A stretch of DNA of 64,000 bases, taken from the NCBI GenBank assembly GCA_037892935.1, contig JAYXKI010000018.1:620001-684000 (forward strand). Direction: 5' to 3'. The notes under the pieces were generated by a model that was given only the letters and a program-made list of their open reading frames with translations, had not been told where the DNA came from and ran no database searches. Below, in pieces: positions 37,591 to 47,058 of this stretch. Source of the stretch: Phlebopus portentosus. Its lineage: Eukaryota > Basidiomycota > Agaricomycetes > Boletales > Boletinellaceae. A program made the translations under genes and the position numbers. Each line of letters begins with the position of its first letter. Position 1 is the first letter of the stretch.

Positions 37591-40500
37591 TCAATCCTTC
37601 ATGTCGTCGTCACCAAAGAGAGGCCCTTCTGGTATCGGAGTAGAACTACGCGCAGGGACATTGGAAAACGACGTGCCGGTCGTTGGCAAATTGGCGGACT
37701 TCGAGGTCATGAAGGTCATCGAAGTACTTGGCGTAGTATCAACAACCTGTGCTGCGGACTGCGAGTGGGTGAGTGTGTTCGGGACTCGTACGGAGGGTTG
37801 ACTCGGCCCATCAAACTTGGACGAGCTCGCGAGGTTGGGAAGAACGGCAGGACGAATCAACGAAAGTGTGGTATCATCCCCTACTTTTGGTTCGTCGGGC
37901 CGCTTTTCGATTCCCGGGGTGAGTTTACGCTGGGCTGCCCGGTTTCGACGACTATACGGGGCACTACCTTCTCGGAAACGAGCCTCACGGACTTTCGAAC
38001 CTGTCGGCGAGTTATTCAGTGACAAAACTAAACTTGTTCTGGAGTAGAGTATCAACTGTATACCTTGATTCGAGGCAAGATTCTTGCGTCTCGAATAGTC
38101 GAAATGGTTCTGGATCGCTTCAGCGAGGTGCCTCGGGTCTGCAAACGGGGGCAAGGCTGCCAACGCATAGAAATCCGGTACGTGTCCATTATACAACCTG
38201 CGTATAGTCAAATAATGCTCTGGTTGATTAACACCAGGCGGGATCGAGTTCGTCTCGATGTATCGATGGAATTCGAAGACCTTCCTCAATTCGGCGGCTA
38301 GGAATACATACGACGTGGACGTGGCCGTGTCAAACGTGGCCCAGGACTGGGTGATTGGGCCAGTATCCGGCTCAGTGAATCTTTCGGGAGGTGCATTCGG
38401 AACATTCGAGTTCGGGGCAAAGAAGTTGACTGGGAGGCTGTCAGAATTCATAGTAAGCGTTTTGGATATTCTTCTGAACTTCTTCCAGTGCTTCTTATGT
38501 GAGTCCTTTAGTTGGTACACGTTGTTTACATGCAGAGAGGCTAAAATTGCCTCGTGCTCTACCCAAACGGTATGTACAGTTATCTGTGGATCATCTGTAT
38601 CCGGCTCATCATTCCCCATAGGCAGGTTCTCTATAGAATCGACACCCAGGACCTCGAGGTACGTATTAAGTGCCTCGAGATGCTTTACTTTCTCGTATGG
38701 AAGCCATGTGTGGTCTCCGGCTTTCCATACGACCTTGAACAATGAATCCGTACCTTTCCCATAATGGGTATCTATCGATTCGACAACCCATTCGTTAGTA
38801 CCGTCCTCCAAATTAGTTACTTGGCTGATATCCCTTCCAGGAAATAATCTATCATCGTTCGGCATATGTATTCTTAACAAAGATGCATGGAAAATGGGGT
38901 GTATGCCTCGATTTTTCAAACTTCTAGGTAAGTCGATCTCATATGAATCGTTTCCAGCGACCCTAAGTATCTTGTAGGGCCCTATGAACTTAGGTACTAA
39001 TTTTCGTGCACGTTGCTTTGGTAAGTTCATGTTCTTTGTTGACAGATATACCAAATCTCCGATTTCGAATGGTGACATCCGCCGATGTCTATTAGCTTGC
39101 CTCGTTTGTTTTACCCTAGCTTGTAAGATGGAGTCGTGTGCTGACATGATTGCTTCTTTCAGCTTCAATGCAAAAGTTCTTACCCCCGGGTACTCGTCTT
39201 GGCTCGGATCATTCCATATCATGGAACGAGGCATTCTTCCATAGTTCAGGAAGAAAGGTGCGTAACCAGTTGTTTCTGATCTTGCAGAATTGACTGCAAA
39301 CTCAATCATAGGTAATTTCATCACCCAATCTTTCTGGTTCGGTGAAACACATTGTCTCAGCATTTGAGCAATCGTTTTATTCATTCGCTCTGTAGCTCCA
39401 TCGGTTTGTGGATGGTAAGCACTTGATAGCCTCAATTTGACATTAAGCAATTTATTCAAGTGTTTCCACAGCGTGCTTGTGAATAGTGATCCTCGATCGC
39501 TCACAATCGATTCAGGTAAGCCATGCAATTTGTATACATTTTCGAATATTAACTTAGCAAACTCTTTGGCTCTGTACGTTTGCTTACAAGGTAGCAAATG
39601 AACCATTCCGGTGAGTAAACATACAATCGTGCATATCATATCAAACGAACTAAGTCGATTCTTGGATTCGGGAAACGGTCCTACAAAATCCATACCAATA
39701 GTTTGCCAGGGTCGCGTTGGTGCATTCAATGGATTCAACAATCCATATGGTCTTTGGTGATTCGGCTTCGAAATCTTACAGGTATGACATGAATCACAAT
39801 ATGAGCTAATATCTGATACCATTTCTTTCCACCAGACTTGGTCTCTCAGATATTGCAATGTTTTCCGTGCTCCCAAGTGTGCTAGAATTGAATGTGCGTG
39901 CTCAATTACAATTTCTCGTGCACTCCTGTTGTTAATCAGAATTTTGGGTATACATAGCAGATACCTCTCGCCCTCCCGTCGAAATATCAATCCATTTTCG
40001 ACGTGAAAATTTTTGTAGTGGGCAGGATTCTCCATGATCAGTTTGAAAAACTGATCTTCGTGAAATCGATTTTTCAAACAGTTAGGAAACTGGATTTGCG
40101 GTTGTGCTTGTGCAATCACATCGGTGAGCATTGGTTCTATTGATTGTTGTAAATTTTGAATATCTGACTGTATTGTAGGAAATTGTGGATCAATGGTGTC
40201 CATTTCCTTGCCTGTATGCGTTGATTCGGAAGTCGCGACTTGCGAAGGTTCAGATGGGATTGGCGCGTGAGGACGATCTTGGATCGTCTTGCTATTTCCA
40301 GTGATTGGCTCAGAGGATAGATCAGTGAGTCGATCTTTTTGCTGAGTCGCGTCTTTCTCACGCAGATCATTTTGTCGATCATCGAGACCGTTGTTGCTAG
40401 GTGTGTCGCGGTTTCGGATTCTCAAAGTCACTTTTTTAATTCGTGGTCTTTGCATTCCGCCCTCCTGAATATTAGACGAATTATCTTGCTGTTCTCCTCT

Positions 40501-43500
40501 TTTGAAGGTAATTCGGAGTCGTTTAGGTACGTTCATAGCTATGTTTGAAAGTCGATCCATGTTCTCATGGATTGGAATAGAATACATATGAAGTATATGC
40601 GTTGGATTGACTAGTATTGGGCTTGCACCTTTGTTTTCCAAGCGACTTAATATTGGTATGTCGTCCTCATCGATCTGGTTTGTGTATTCTGGTCTAGTTC
40701 GAACTGTACCAGGTAAGTCTTCTGCATATATGCGTGATAATGCATCTGCTAAGATATTTTCAGTTCCTGCAACATAGATTACTTCGAAGTCGAAATCCGA
40801 CAATTTCTCTATCCATCTAGCTTGTCTGCCACTTAGATTCGGCTGTTCGAATAAGTGTTGCAGTGGTTTATGATCTGTAAACCATCGGAAATGTGCTCCT
40901 TGAAGTAAGTTTTTGTGTCTGAGCATAGTCTCGACTCCTGCTAACAATTCCTTGTCATGTACAGGATAGTTCTGCTGTGCAGAATTCAACTTAGCGGAAT
41001 AAAATGCAGCGACCTTTGCATTTTGCCAGTCTTCTCCTTGGCTGATTATTCCTCCAATTCCAGTGTGAGACGCGTCTGTAGTTACATTGATTGGAGGTGC
41101 GTTCTTTCCATACTGCAAAACTACGCGGTGATGATTCTGAAAATCATGTACCAGTTTTACAATTTGGTCAAACGCTCGTTGTTCAGTAAATGACCATCGA
41201 AATCGAGCAGTTTCACCCGAAATATTGGTAAGTACTCCCATTGGTATTCTTAGTTGTGGAATGTTCGGTGCTAAATATCCTACTGCTCCTAAGAATCGTT
41301 TCAACGAATCTTTGCTGCTCGGTACCTTCCATTTCTGAATCGAATCTATTTTATGTGGGTCCATTCTGATACCATTATCGTCGACTATATGTCCTAATAT
41401 GCGTAATTCTGATTGGAACAGTTGCATTTTGTGTTCGCTAAGGTAAAACTGTTCTTTGCGCAAAATGTCGATAACAATTTTCAGATGTCGAATGTGATCT
41501 TCGACCGTATCAGAATATATCACCAGGTCATCAAGATAGATATCCATCCAATCTCCCAGGTATGGTTGAAAGATATGATTCATTAGAGCTTGGTACGTCG
41601 CTCCACTATTACAATCTCCCAATTGCATTACTTGACTAACCATTGTGCCGTCAGGTGTATTGAATATAGTTCTCGATACATGTTCTGGGACAACTCGAAT
41701 TTGCTCGTAAGCATCTTTTCCATCTATTAATGATCTGTATTTCTTGGATGCGACTCTGCGAAGTACAGATTCAATGTCGGGCAATGGTGAAGATAATTTT
41801 CGAGTATTCGCGTTCCGATCTCGTAAGTCTACAACCGTTCTCAATCGAATCGGTTCGTCTTTATTCTTACGAGGTTTTTGCAGCAATAACATTGGCATTG
41901 CGTTTGAACCGGTAACTACTTTCCATCTTCCACTTTGAATGTAGTCCTTACGTTTTTCTTTCCATTGTTCTCTCAAGGGATCTGGACATGTCGAACGACG
42001 AAATTTATATTTCTTAGTCTCGTCTATCAATGGAATAGAATGATTTATTGCTCGAAGTGGTGGTAAGGAAGTTTGCGAAGCATCTTTGAATAGATCTCGT
42101 GCGTATTCCTTAATTTCCAGCCGGCATTTCTCAAGTTCGCGTTCGTAAGTGTCAATTACCATCGAAGAAAGGTTTGTGATTTGTTCACCTTCCAATGGTA
42201 ATGGATCTGAGCTTTCGATCCAGATTCTTGGTTGGTTGAAACCAATCGAAACTTTGTGTTGGTACAAAAATGGTGTCCCTAGGATGATATCATAATTGTC
42301 CAAATTCATTATGTCGAAATGTCTCTTACATTTCACACTCCCAAACTTGAGTTCTGCCAAGGCACAGTAATTCACTTTTGTTCTCGATCCTTGGGCTGCC
42401 AATTGCACTGCTAACGGTTTTGCTAGTGGAATTCGTCTTAGACCAATCTGATCAGCAAATTTCGATGATACAAAGTCTGCAAGTGATCCTGAGTCGACCA
42501 AAGCTCTTGCAGGCTGTCCCTCAAGATGTACAATCACGACTATGGGACTCGGGATACTTCTCTTGAAGTCTTTTGCGTAAGCAGATGTTCGTTCGAGCAT
42601 AGGTACAGAATGTACGTTTTTCTTAGTCTGTACAGCGTTCACGGAGTAGCTCCTGACAATATATTCATACTTAATCTTTGTCACAGTATTTTCGTTTGCT
42701 CGCTCCAATATGCCATGTACTAGGTAAGCTAGTGCACAATACACTAAGAATTCACATTCCTGCTTTGAGTAACCTCGCAACAAGTTTATAACTTGTTGAT
42801 TATTCCATGGTACGTCCAAATCGAATAGTCGTGGTTCAAAATATTGCTCAATTCCAGGTTTGTCTAGGTGATCGAACAGTCTAGGGTTGAAGATATCTTC
42901 GATTTCTTCCCTTACCCCATTCGTATTCACAACATCTGGTGAGTATCTTGCTTCTCTTCCTAAAGCATACCATGTTCTTATGTCGAATTCAGGCATGTAC
43001 ACCAATTCGACTGGTAACATGAATTCATCTCTGTCCCACCAATCTTCGACACAGAAATATTCGTCATTTACTCTGGTAACCTGGAACCGTTTCGAAATGC
43101 CATACTGGTGTTTCCATTTCTTGACGCATTTTCGGTCAAATGGGTAAGGTATCCCATTTTTCAAGCATTCAATCGCACCATAACTGAACGCATCCTTATA
43201 TTCCCATGGTTTCTTTCCATTGCAACGTATCATTCTTGGTTTGGTGAATTTCCCTGTGTGATGTTTCAATGGTTTGACATTCAATTCGCGTTCTGATGCA
43301 TTTGACTGATAGGTTACAAAATGGTTGGTGTTTAGTAGATCCGTTCGAGACAAGCGGAACATGTCTCGTATGAGTTCGTAACTCATCGGATCGCTCTCCA
43401 ACTCATCATCAGGTTCGTCGTATTCGGTCTCGTCAACATATATCATTGAGGCATTGATTGTATGTTGTCCAGCTGATGATGAAGCTCCTTGTGTAACCAC

Positions 43501-43686
43501 TTCCAGGTCTAGGTACTGTTCGTCTCGATTCATCGAACGAAGCTTGTCCAACGCTGCGTAATTGACAGTTACTGCGTTGGAGGTGCTAGGTAGCGTCGTT
43601 TCCATTTTGACAGTACTCTTAGTTGGGCAATCTTTCGCCATGTGTCCAACTTGCTCGCATATGAAACATTGATTTTTAGCTCGCAT
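37591..43686 (-). CDS. pol: Ty3/gypsy Pol region: zinc knuckle, PR, RT, RNase H, integrase, chromodomain
   Basis: Open frame of 2031 residues from an internal ATG; the same frame is open upstream to the TAA at 44020-44022. Domains by residue: CCHC zinc knuckle C7, C10, H15, C20; retropepsin-like protease LVDSGS (Asp 398) and IILGTPFL; reverse transcriptase with YLDD near 717; RNase H starting TTDASH near 870. The integrase has an HHCC region near 1270-1300 and the catalytic triad D1333, D1397, E1433 with 35 residues between the last two. A chromodomain-like module EWVVESIDTHYG...WLPYEKVKHLEAL lies near 1630-1690. A further ~340 residues follow, starting about NSDSLPVNFF and ending GDDDMKD, with no domain I recognise. 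No inactivating lesion was seen in the domains. Confidence 0.95.
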   Translation of the reverse strand: MRAKNQCFICEQVGHMAKDCPTKSTVKMETTLPSTSNAVTVNYAALDKLRSMNRDEQYLDLEVVTQGASSSAGQHTINASMIYVDETEYDEPDDELESDPMSYELIRDMFRLSRTDLLNTNHFVTYQSNASERELNVKPLKHHTGKFTKPRMIRCNGKKPWEYKDAFSYGAIECLKNGIPYPFDRKCVKKWKHQYGISKRFQVTRVNDEYFCVEDWWDRDEFMLPVELVYMPEFDIRTWYALGREARYSPDVVNTNGVREEIEDIFNPRLFDHLDKPGIEQYFEPRLFDLDVPWNNQQVINLLRGYSKQECEFLVYCALAYLVHGILERANENTVTKIKYEYIVRSYSVNAVQTKKNVHSVPMLERTSAYAKDFKRSIPSPIVVIVHLEGQPARALVDSGSLADFVSSKFADQIGLRRIPLAKPLAVQLAAQGSRTKVNYCALAELKFGSVKCKRHFDIMNLDNYDIILGTPFLYQHKVSIGFNQPRIWIESSDPLPLEGEQITNLSSMVIDTYERELEKCRLEIKEYARDLFKDASQTSLPPLRAINHSIPLIDETKKYKFRRSTCPDPLREQWKEKRKDYIQSGRWKVVTGSNAMPMLLLQKPRKNKDEPIRLRTVVDLRDRNANTRKLSSPLPDIESVLRRVASKKYRSLIDGKDAYEQIRVVPEHVSRTIFNTPDGTMVSQVMQLGDCNSGATYQALMNHIFQPYLGDWMDIYLDDLVIYSDTVEDHIRHLKIVIDILRKEQFYLSEHKMQLFQSELRILGHIVDDNGIRMDPHKIDSIQKWKVPSSKDSLKRFLGAVGYLAPNIPQLRIPMGVLTNISGETARFRWSFTEQRAFDQIVKLVHDFQNHHRVVLQYGKNAPPINVTTDASHTGIGGIISQGEDWQNAKVAAFYSAKLNSAQQNYPVHDKELLAGVETMLRHKNLLQGAHFRWFTDHKPLQHLFEQPNLSGRQARWIEKLSDFDFEVIYVAGTENILADALSRIYAEDLPGTVRTRPEYTNQIDEDDIPILSRLENKGASPILVNPTHILHMYSIPIHENMDRLSNIAMNVPKRLRITFKRGEQQDNSSNIQEGGMQRPRIKKVTLRIRNRDTPSNNGLDDRQNDLREKDATQQKDRLTDLSSEPITGNSKTIQDRPHAPIPSEPSQVATSESTHTGKEMDTIDPQFPTIQSDIQNLQQSIEPMLTDVIAQAQPQIQFPNCLKNRFHEDQFFKLIMENPAHYKNFHVENGLIFRREGERYLLCIPKILINNRSAREIVIEHAHSILAHLGARKTLQYLRDQVWWKEMVSDISSYCDSCHTCKISKPNHQRPYGLLNPLNAPTRPWQTIGMDFVGPFPESKNRLSSFDMICTIVCLLTGMVHLLPCKQTYRAKEFAKLIFENVYKLHGLPESIVSDRGSLFTSTLWKHLNKLLNVKLRLSSAYHPQTDGATERMNKTIAQMLRQCVSPNQKDWVMKLPMIEFAVNSARSETTGYAPFFLNYGRMPRSMIWNDPSQDEYPGVRTFALKLKEAIMSAHDSILQARVKQTRQANRHRRMSPFEIGDLVYLSTKNMNLPKQRARKLVPKFIGPYKILRVAGNDSYEIDLPRSLKNRGIHPIFHASLLRIHMPNDDRLFPGRDISQVTNLEDGTNEWVVESIDTHYGKGTDSLFKVVWKAGDHTWLPYEKVKHLEALNTYLEVLGVDSIENLPMGNDEPDTDDPQITVHTVWVEHEAILASLHVNNVYQLKDSHKKHWKKFRRISKTLTMNSDSLPVNFFAPNSNVPNAPPERFTEPDTGPITQSWATFDTATSTSYVFLAAELRKVFEFHRYIETNSIPPGVNQPEHYLTIRRLYNGHVPDFYALAALPPFADPRHLAEAIQNHFDYSRRKNLASNQGIQLILYSRTSLVLSLNNSPTGSKVREARFREGSAPYSRRNRAAQRKLTPGIEKRPDEPKVGDDTTLSLIRPAVLPNLASSSKFDGPSQPSVRVPNTLTHSQSAAQVVDTTPSTSMTFMTSKSANLPTTGTSFSNVPARSSTPIPEGPLFGDDDMKD

Positions 43687-44019
43687 TTCATCCAGTTTCT
43701 CCTTACTCCATTTCTTTACATATGGATTCTCGGTCTTTGGACGTCTATCTTTCTTAGGTGCGCCTTTCTTCTTATTTCTCTTGTCTCTGTCCTTATTCTT
43801 TGCATTATTAGGGCGAATGTTTGTGCTGTTAGCACTAACATTCCGATGAGACGGTTTTGCACGTGATCGTTCGCTTTCCTCAAATCGACGTCTGTTCTTC
43901 CATGGCTGCTTGCCTTTGACATTTGGGGAGTGTTTACGTTCTTCTGGACGTTCAGAACGTAAATTTTGCTGACTATAATTTTTGGTATAAATTCCCTCGT
44001 GCCATTTTACACCAATTGC

Positions 44020-44556
44020 TTAGTTAGCTCGTTCTATGCTGTCCAGTCGATCATGCAGATCTTCGTAAGACACAGTATCGGGACTCAAGTTATCTAGACG
44101 CAATTGTCTTTGATATTCGGGATGTAAGCCTTCCCATACTCTGCGAATCAATTCTCTAGTTGAAATATCTCCCAGGTTTTCGGCCATGACTTCCATTTCA
44201 TACAAATACTTTTGTATATCTTTGCGTCCTTGTCTCATACGCTGGAATTGTCTTCGTAAGTCCTCAGAATAATTTGTTGGAAAGCAGTAATTCATTAACT
44301 CGGTGTAGAACTTCGACAAAGTCCATTTTTGGTCTTCAATACCTACTTTCTGGCGATAAAACTCCATTGCTTTACCTTTCAAGAAACTAGGTAAGACACC
44401 TACTTGTTGTCTTGGAAGTCTTTCTAACCCTGTTTGGCGCATATACAAGTTTGTTTCGACCACAAACTTATTAAATTTGGTCAAGTTGGCTTCTCCATCG
44501 TACGGGGTAGGTGGAATCGCTTTTACTCCTTGAGATTGAATTTTGAGGAGTAACAT
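44020..44556 (-). CDS. gag: Retroelement Gag capsid (CA) segment
   Basis: 178 residues beginning MLLLKIQSQGVKAIPPTPYDGE and ending in a TAA at 44020-44022. The sequence has the look of the retrotransposon Gag capsid fold (YDGEANLTKFNKFV, FLKGKAMEFYRQ, LRRQFQRMRQG, LIRRVWEGLHPEYQ). The frame continues open upstream to the TGA at 44581-44583 and downstream, after the TAA, into the basic linker and the zinc knuckle of Pol. A full polyprotein would need both stops to be read through, or spliced out. Confidence 0.85.
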   Translation of the reverse strand: MLLLKIQSQGVKAIPPTPYDGEANLTKFNKFVVETNLYMRQTGLERLPRQQVGVLPSFLKGKAMEFYRQKVGIEDQKWTLSKFYTELMNYCFPTNYSEDLRRQFQRMRQGRKDIQKYLYEMEVMAENLGDISTRELIRRVWEGLHPEYQRQLRLDNLSPDTVSYEDLHDRLDSIERAN

Positions 44557-44580
44557 GTTCTTCTTCCATCTATGTTTAGC

Positions 44581-46563
44581 TCATTTCTTCTTGGATTTGG
44601 TATGTTCCGAATCACTCGAATTAATACTTGAGGGTTCCATTAACGTATCATCACTCGAATAATCAGAATCATCTGATGAAGAGCTAGACGAACTACTTGG
44701 ATTACTTGAAGATGGGCTGGTAGGTTTACGAGACGATCGACGAATTGCTTGTTTGAGAAAACTCTGATGACCTAAATTCTCAGAAGGCTTGATTGACGTG
44801 AAACGACCTGTATGTCGTTCTTTCTTCTCTTTCTCATGTCTTTTGTCTCGCTTTTCCCTATTCTTGGCTTTCTTGGTCTCTTGTACTCGGGACTTGTGTC
44901 TTCCAGCAAGAATGGCTATTTTTCGTACCGACTGTCTGGGTCCATCAAGCTCACTATCAGATAATTCATCTGATAGTTTGCTTTCGTTGCCTGTGTCCGA
45001 GTCTTTGGGTGCCTTGCCTCGTCTCTTGTCATCCGAGCTCTCATCGGAACTGTGATCCGGACTTCCTGGGGGTCCTCTGTGGAATTGACGTGTGCTATAC
45101 TCGTGTCTGTCCCCGTGTTCACTTGGATCTCGCTTGATGTTCTTCTCCTTCTTTCGGTCGAATTCCCTATTGTGCTCCTTACTAGGCGATCTGGATTTGG
45201 ACTTGTACCGACGATGAGTTCTCTGTTTTTCTTTCTTTTCCTTTTCAATTAGCTGGTCAGGAGATGAGGCATCCCAGGTAGACGGTCCGGCGTATCCTGA
45301 GCGAAAGGTCTGCGTGCGTGCCTCTTTGGCACGCATTCTCTCCTCTTCTTGTTCTTGCATACGTCTGAACTTGATTGCCTGAAGGTACTCCATCTGCTGA
45401 TCTATATCGGAGATAGACGTGAAGGCCAGTCCCACGTTTCCGTAATTATCAGGGTCTGGTAATTTACCCTTAAATTTTGCTGGTGTCTTCGTGTCCTGAC
45501 TCATAGATTCCTGGTCATATCCTGATACTCGAAGAGATCCGCTGGAGATGGGCAACCCTACTGCGCTAGCGGAAGCCCACTCTCGTATCTCCTCTGCACG
45601 ACGTTGAAACCGCTTCTCTTCTTTCTGGGCCCTCCTGTCCGCTTTACGCTCGGCCTTACTTTTCGAGTCGGTCTGAGTCGAGAAAACCGAGAACTGATCA
45701 TCTTCGTTCTCTTCCTCGACTTTGTCGGACTTGCGGCTCCCTTCCCGAGGTGGATTATTCAACTCTTCATTGAGTTTCTTTACTGCCTCCTTAAGAGGAA
45801 TATTTGATTCGCCTCGTGGCGCAACCACGAATCTATTGGATTCGTCTAGTCCAAATTCGAGCCTCATGTCAGTGAACATGCGTTGCACTTTCTGCGCAGC
45901 TGATTCGAGTTCTTGCGTCGATAATTCCTTACTGGTACGTTTACCTTCGGAATTTCGTCTATTCCTGCTTACTGGGATAAAACCTTCGTTATCAGCTGTG
46001 GTATGGCTCAGTACATTACTTGGTACTGTGCTATACTGACTCATGGGGGTCTGTTCCCCAGTTCTGGTGCGTGTTCCCAAATTTCTTTCTGATTTTACTG
46101 GTTCTGATGTAATTACAGTAGCTGGACCGGTCGAAGGGTAGTACCCCGCCGGTTTCCAGTTGGATATAGACGGATTATCATCAACGTCAATCCGGTGAGT
46201 ACCTTGTACTTCTTTGGTAACATTCGCGGGATTGGCACGCGGTTCTTCGCGAGGTCTTTCGACTCTCTCGCGGAAAATTTGAGCTGCATCCCTGATGCGC
46301 CCCTTCGCAGGCGGAACTACCGCTGCGGTATCTCGGTGAGCGTCCCCACCAGTCAGAGTATCTTCTTCTGACTCTTTTCTCTTTGTTTGTTCAGTATGAA
46401 TCGAATTCGGGGAGAGTTGTTCTTCAACAACCCCCACAGACAGCCGTCTACCCCGGTATTGACGTTTTACAATCAGTATGTCTCTATTGACTTCCCGAAC
46501 ACGTCCTTCCTTGTTGCGCAACGTTATAATATTCTTTGGTGGATCCATAGATACGGTGAGCAC
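44581..46563 (-). CDS. Long N-terminal Gag extension of the retroelement
   Basis: 660 residues, same frame as Gag-CA and Pol, ending in TGA at 44581-44583. It is highly charged, with a KEKKEK/KKAKNREKRDKR-type basic stretch and a Ser-rich tail (SSSSSSSDDSDYSSDD). The first Met is at 46563, with a second at 46545 (MDPPKNIITLRNKEGRVREV). No known domain was recognised; I infer a Gag N-terminal (matrix-like or RNA-binding) role from position alone. Confidence 0.75.
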   Translation of the reverse strand: MLTVSMDPPKNIITLRNKEGRVREVNRDILIVKRQYRGRRLSVGVVEEQLSPNSIHTEQTKRKESEEDTLTGGDAHRDTAAVVPPAKGRIRDAAQIFRERVERPREEPRANPANVTKEVQGTHRIDVDDNPSISNWKPAGYYPSTGPATVITSEPVKSERNLGTRTRTGEQTPMSQYSTVPSNVLSHTTADNEGFIPVSRNRRNSEGKRTSKELSTQELESAAQKVQRMFTDMRLEFGLDESNRFVVAPRGESNIPLKEAVKKLNEELNNPPREGSRKSDKVEEENEDDQFSVFSTQTDSKSKAERKADRRAQKEEKRFQRRAEEIREWASASAVGLPISSGSLRVSGYDQESMSQDTKTPAKFKGKLPDPDNYGNVGLAFTSISDIDQQMEYLQAIKFRRMQEQEEERMRAKEARTQTFRSGYAGPSTWDASSPDQLIEKEKKEKQRTHRRYKSKSRSPSKEHNREFDRKKEKNIKRDPSEHGDRHEYSTRQFHRGPPGSPDHSSDESSDDKRRGKAPKDSDTGNESKLSDELSDSELDGPRQSVRKIAILAGRHKSRVQETKKAKNREKRDKRHEKEKKERHTGRFTSIKPSENLGHQSFLKQAIRRSSRKPTSPSSSNPSSSSSSSSDDSDYSSDDTLMEPSSINSSDSEHTKSKKK

Positions 46564-46742
46564 TCAAAAACAACACAGAACAAATGAAAATCAGTGAAAC
46601 TCAGCTATTTTTGTGTTTTTCTAGATAATAAGTCAACTATTGCGGGTACCAGTAGGTTGATCAGACCTGTAGGCTCCTCGACAACGTCGACTACCAAGAT
46701 AGCAATCAAATACGAAGCAGTTCGGTTGAACAGTCAAAAATA

Positions 46743-47053
46743 TGTGACGAATGGTAAGATTCGGTCACACGAGAGATTCCTCTGGCACTCAGATCACACC
46801 GTTACTGACTGGATTAACCGTAGTATTAGAGTGATAGTCGAGAGGGAAGAATCCCTCTTACATTTGCTATCTACCAGCTATATAAACTAAACTACACATG
46901 GGGGAAACGTGAAAACTAAAGCTAACTAAATGCATAGGGTCGCGCTCACATAAGCTATTGGTAAGATACTTAGTCATATGGTTCCGCGCGTAACGTCTGC
47001 GTTACGCTGCGGAACCCTATGGAGGAAAGCATGGTGACGGTTACTTCGTCACA
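46743..47053 (-). repeat. LTR (5' LTR of the minus-strand element)
   Basis: 311 bp, reads identical to the left copy. In element orientation it has a TATA-like TTTATATAG about mid-LTR, a plausible promoter. Confidence 0.97.
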
Positions 47054-47058
47054 CTATC
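47054..47058 (+). repeat. Target-site duplication, right copy (CTATC)
   Basis: Second copy of CTATC directly after the right LTR, matching 37022-37026. Confidence 0.9.

Larger units (their letters stand above)
37027..47053 (-). mobile_element. Complete Ty3/gypsy LTR retrotransposon (chromovirus), 10,027 bp
   Basis: Two 311-bp direct LTRs (37027-37337 and 46743-47053) that read as identical frame an internal region coding on the minus strand. The LTRs begin TGTGACGAA and end TTCGTCACA, and a 5-bp target duplication CTATC flanks the element. Pol order is zinc knuckle, protease, reverse transcriptase, RNase H, integrase, chromodomain, which defines the chromovirus branch of Ty3/gypsy. LTR identity indicates a very recent insertion. 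The coding region is one continuous frame from 46563 to 37591 except for two stop codons, TGA at 44581-44583 and TAA at 44020-44022. Length is large for the group because of long N- and C-terminal extensions. It splits a FunK1 pseudogene. Confidence 0.97.

Noticed and set aside
44020..44060. An intron spanning the gag/pol TAA stop
   Set aside because: A CTAAC-like branch and downstream AGs exist, but no convincing GT donor was found upstream; kept only as an alternative to readthrough.
46594..46742. Self-priming or tRNA primer site next to the 5' LTR
   Set aside because: Only a six-base match between the LTR (CAGTCA) and the adjacent sequence was seen, too short to claim.
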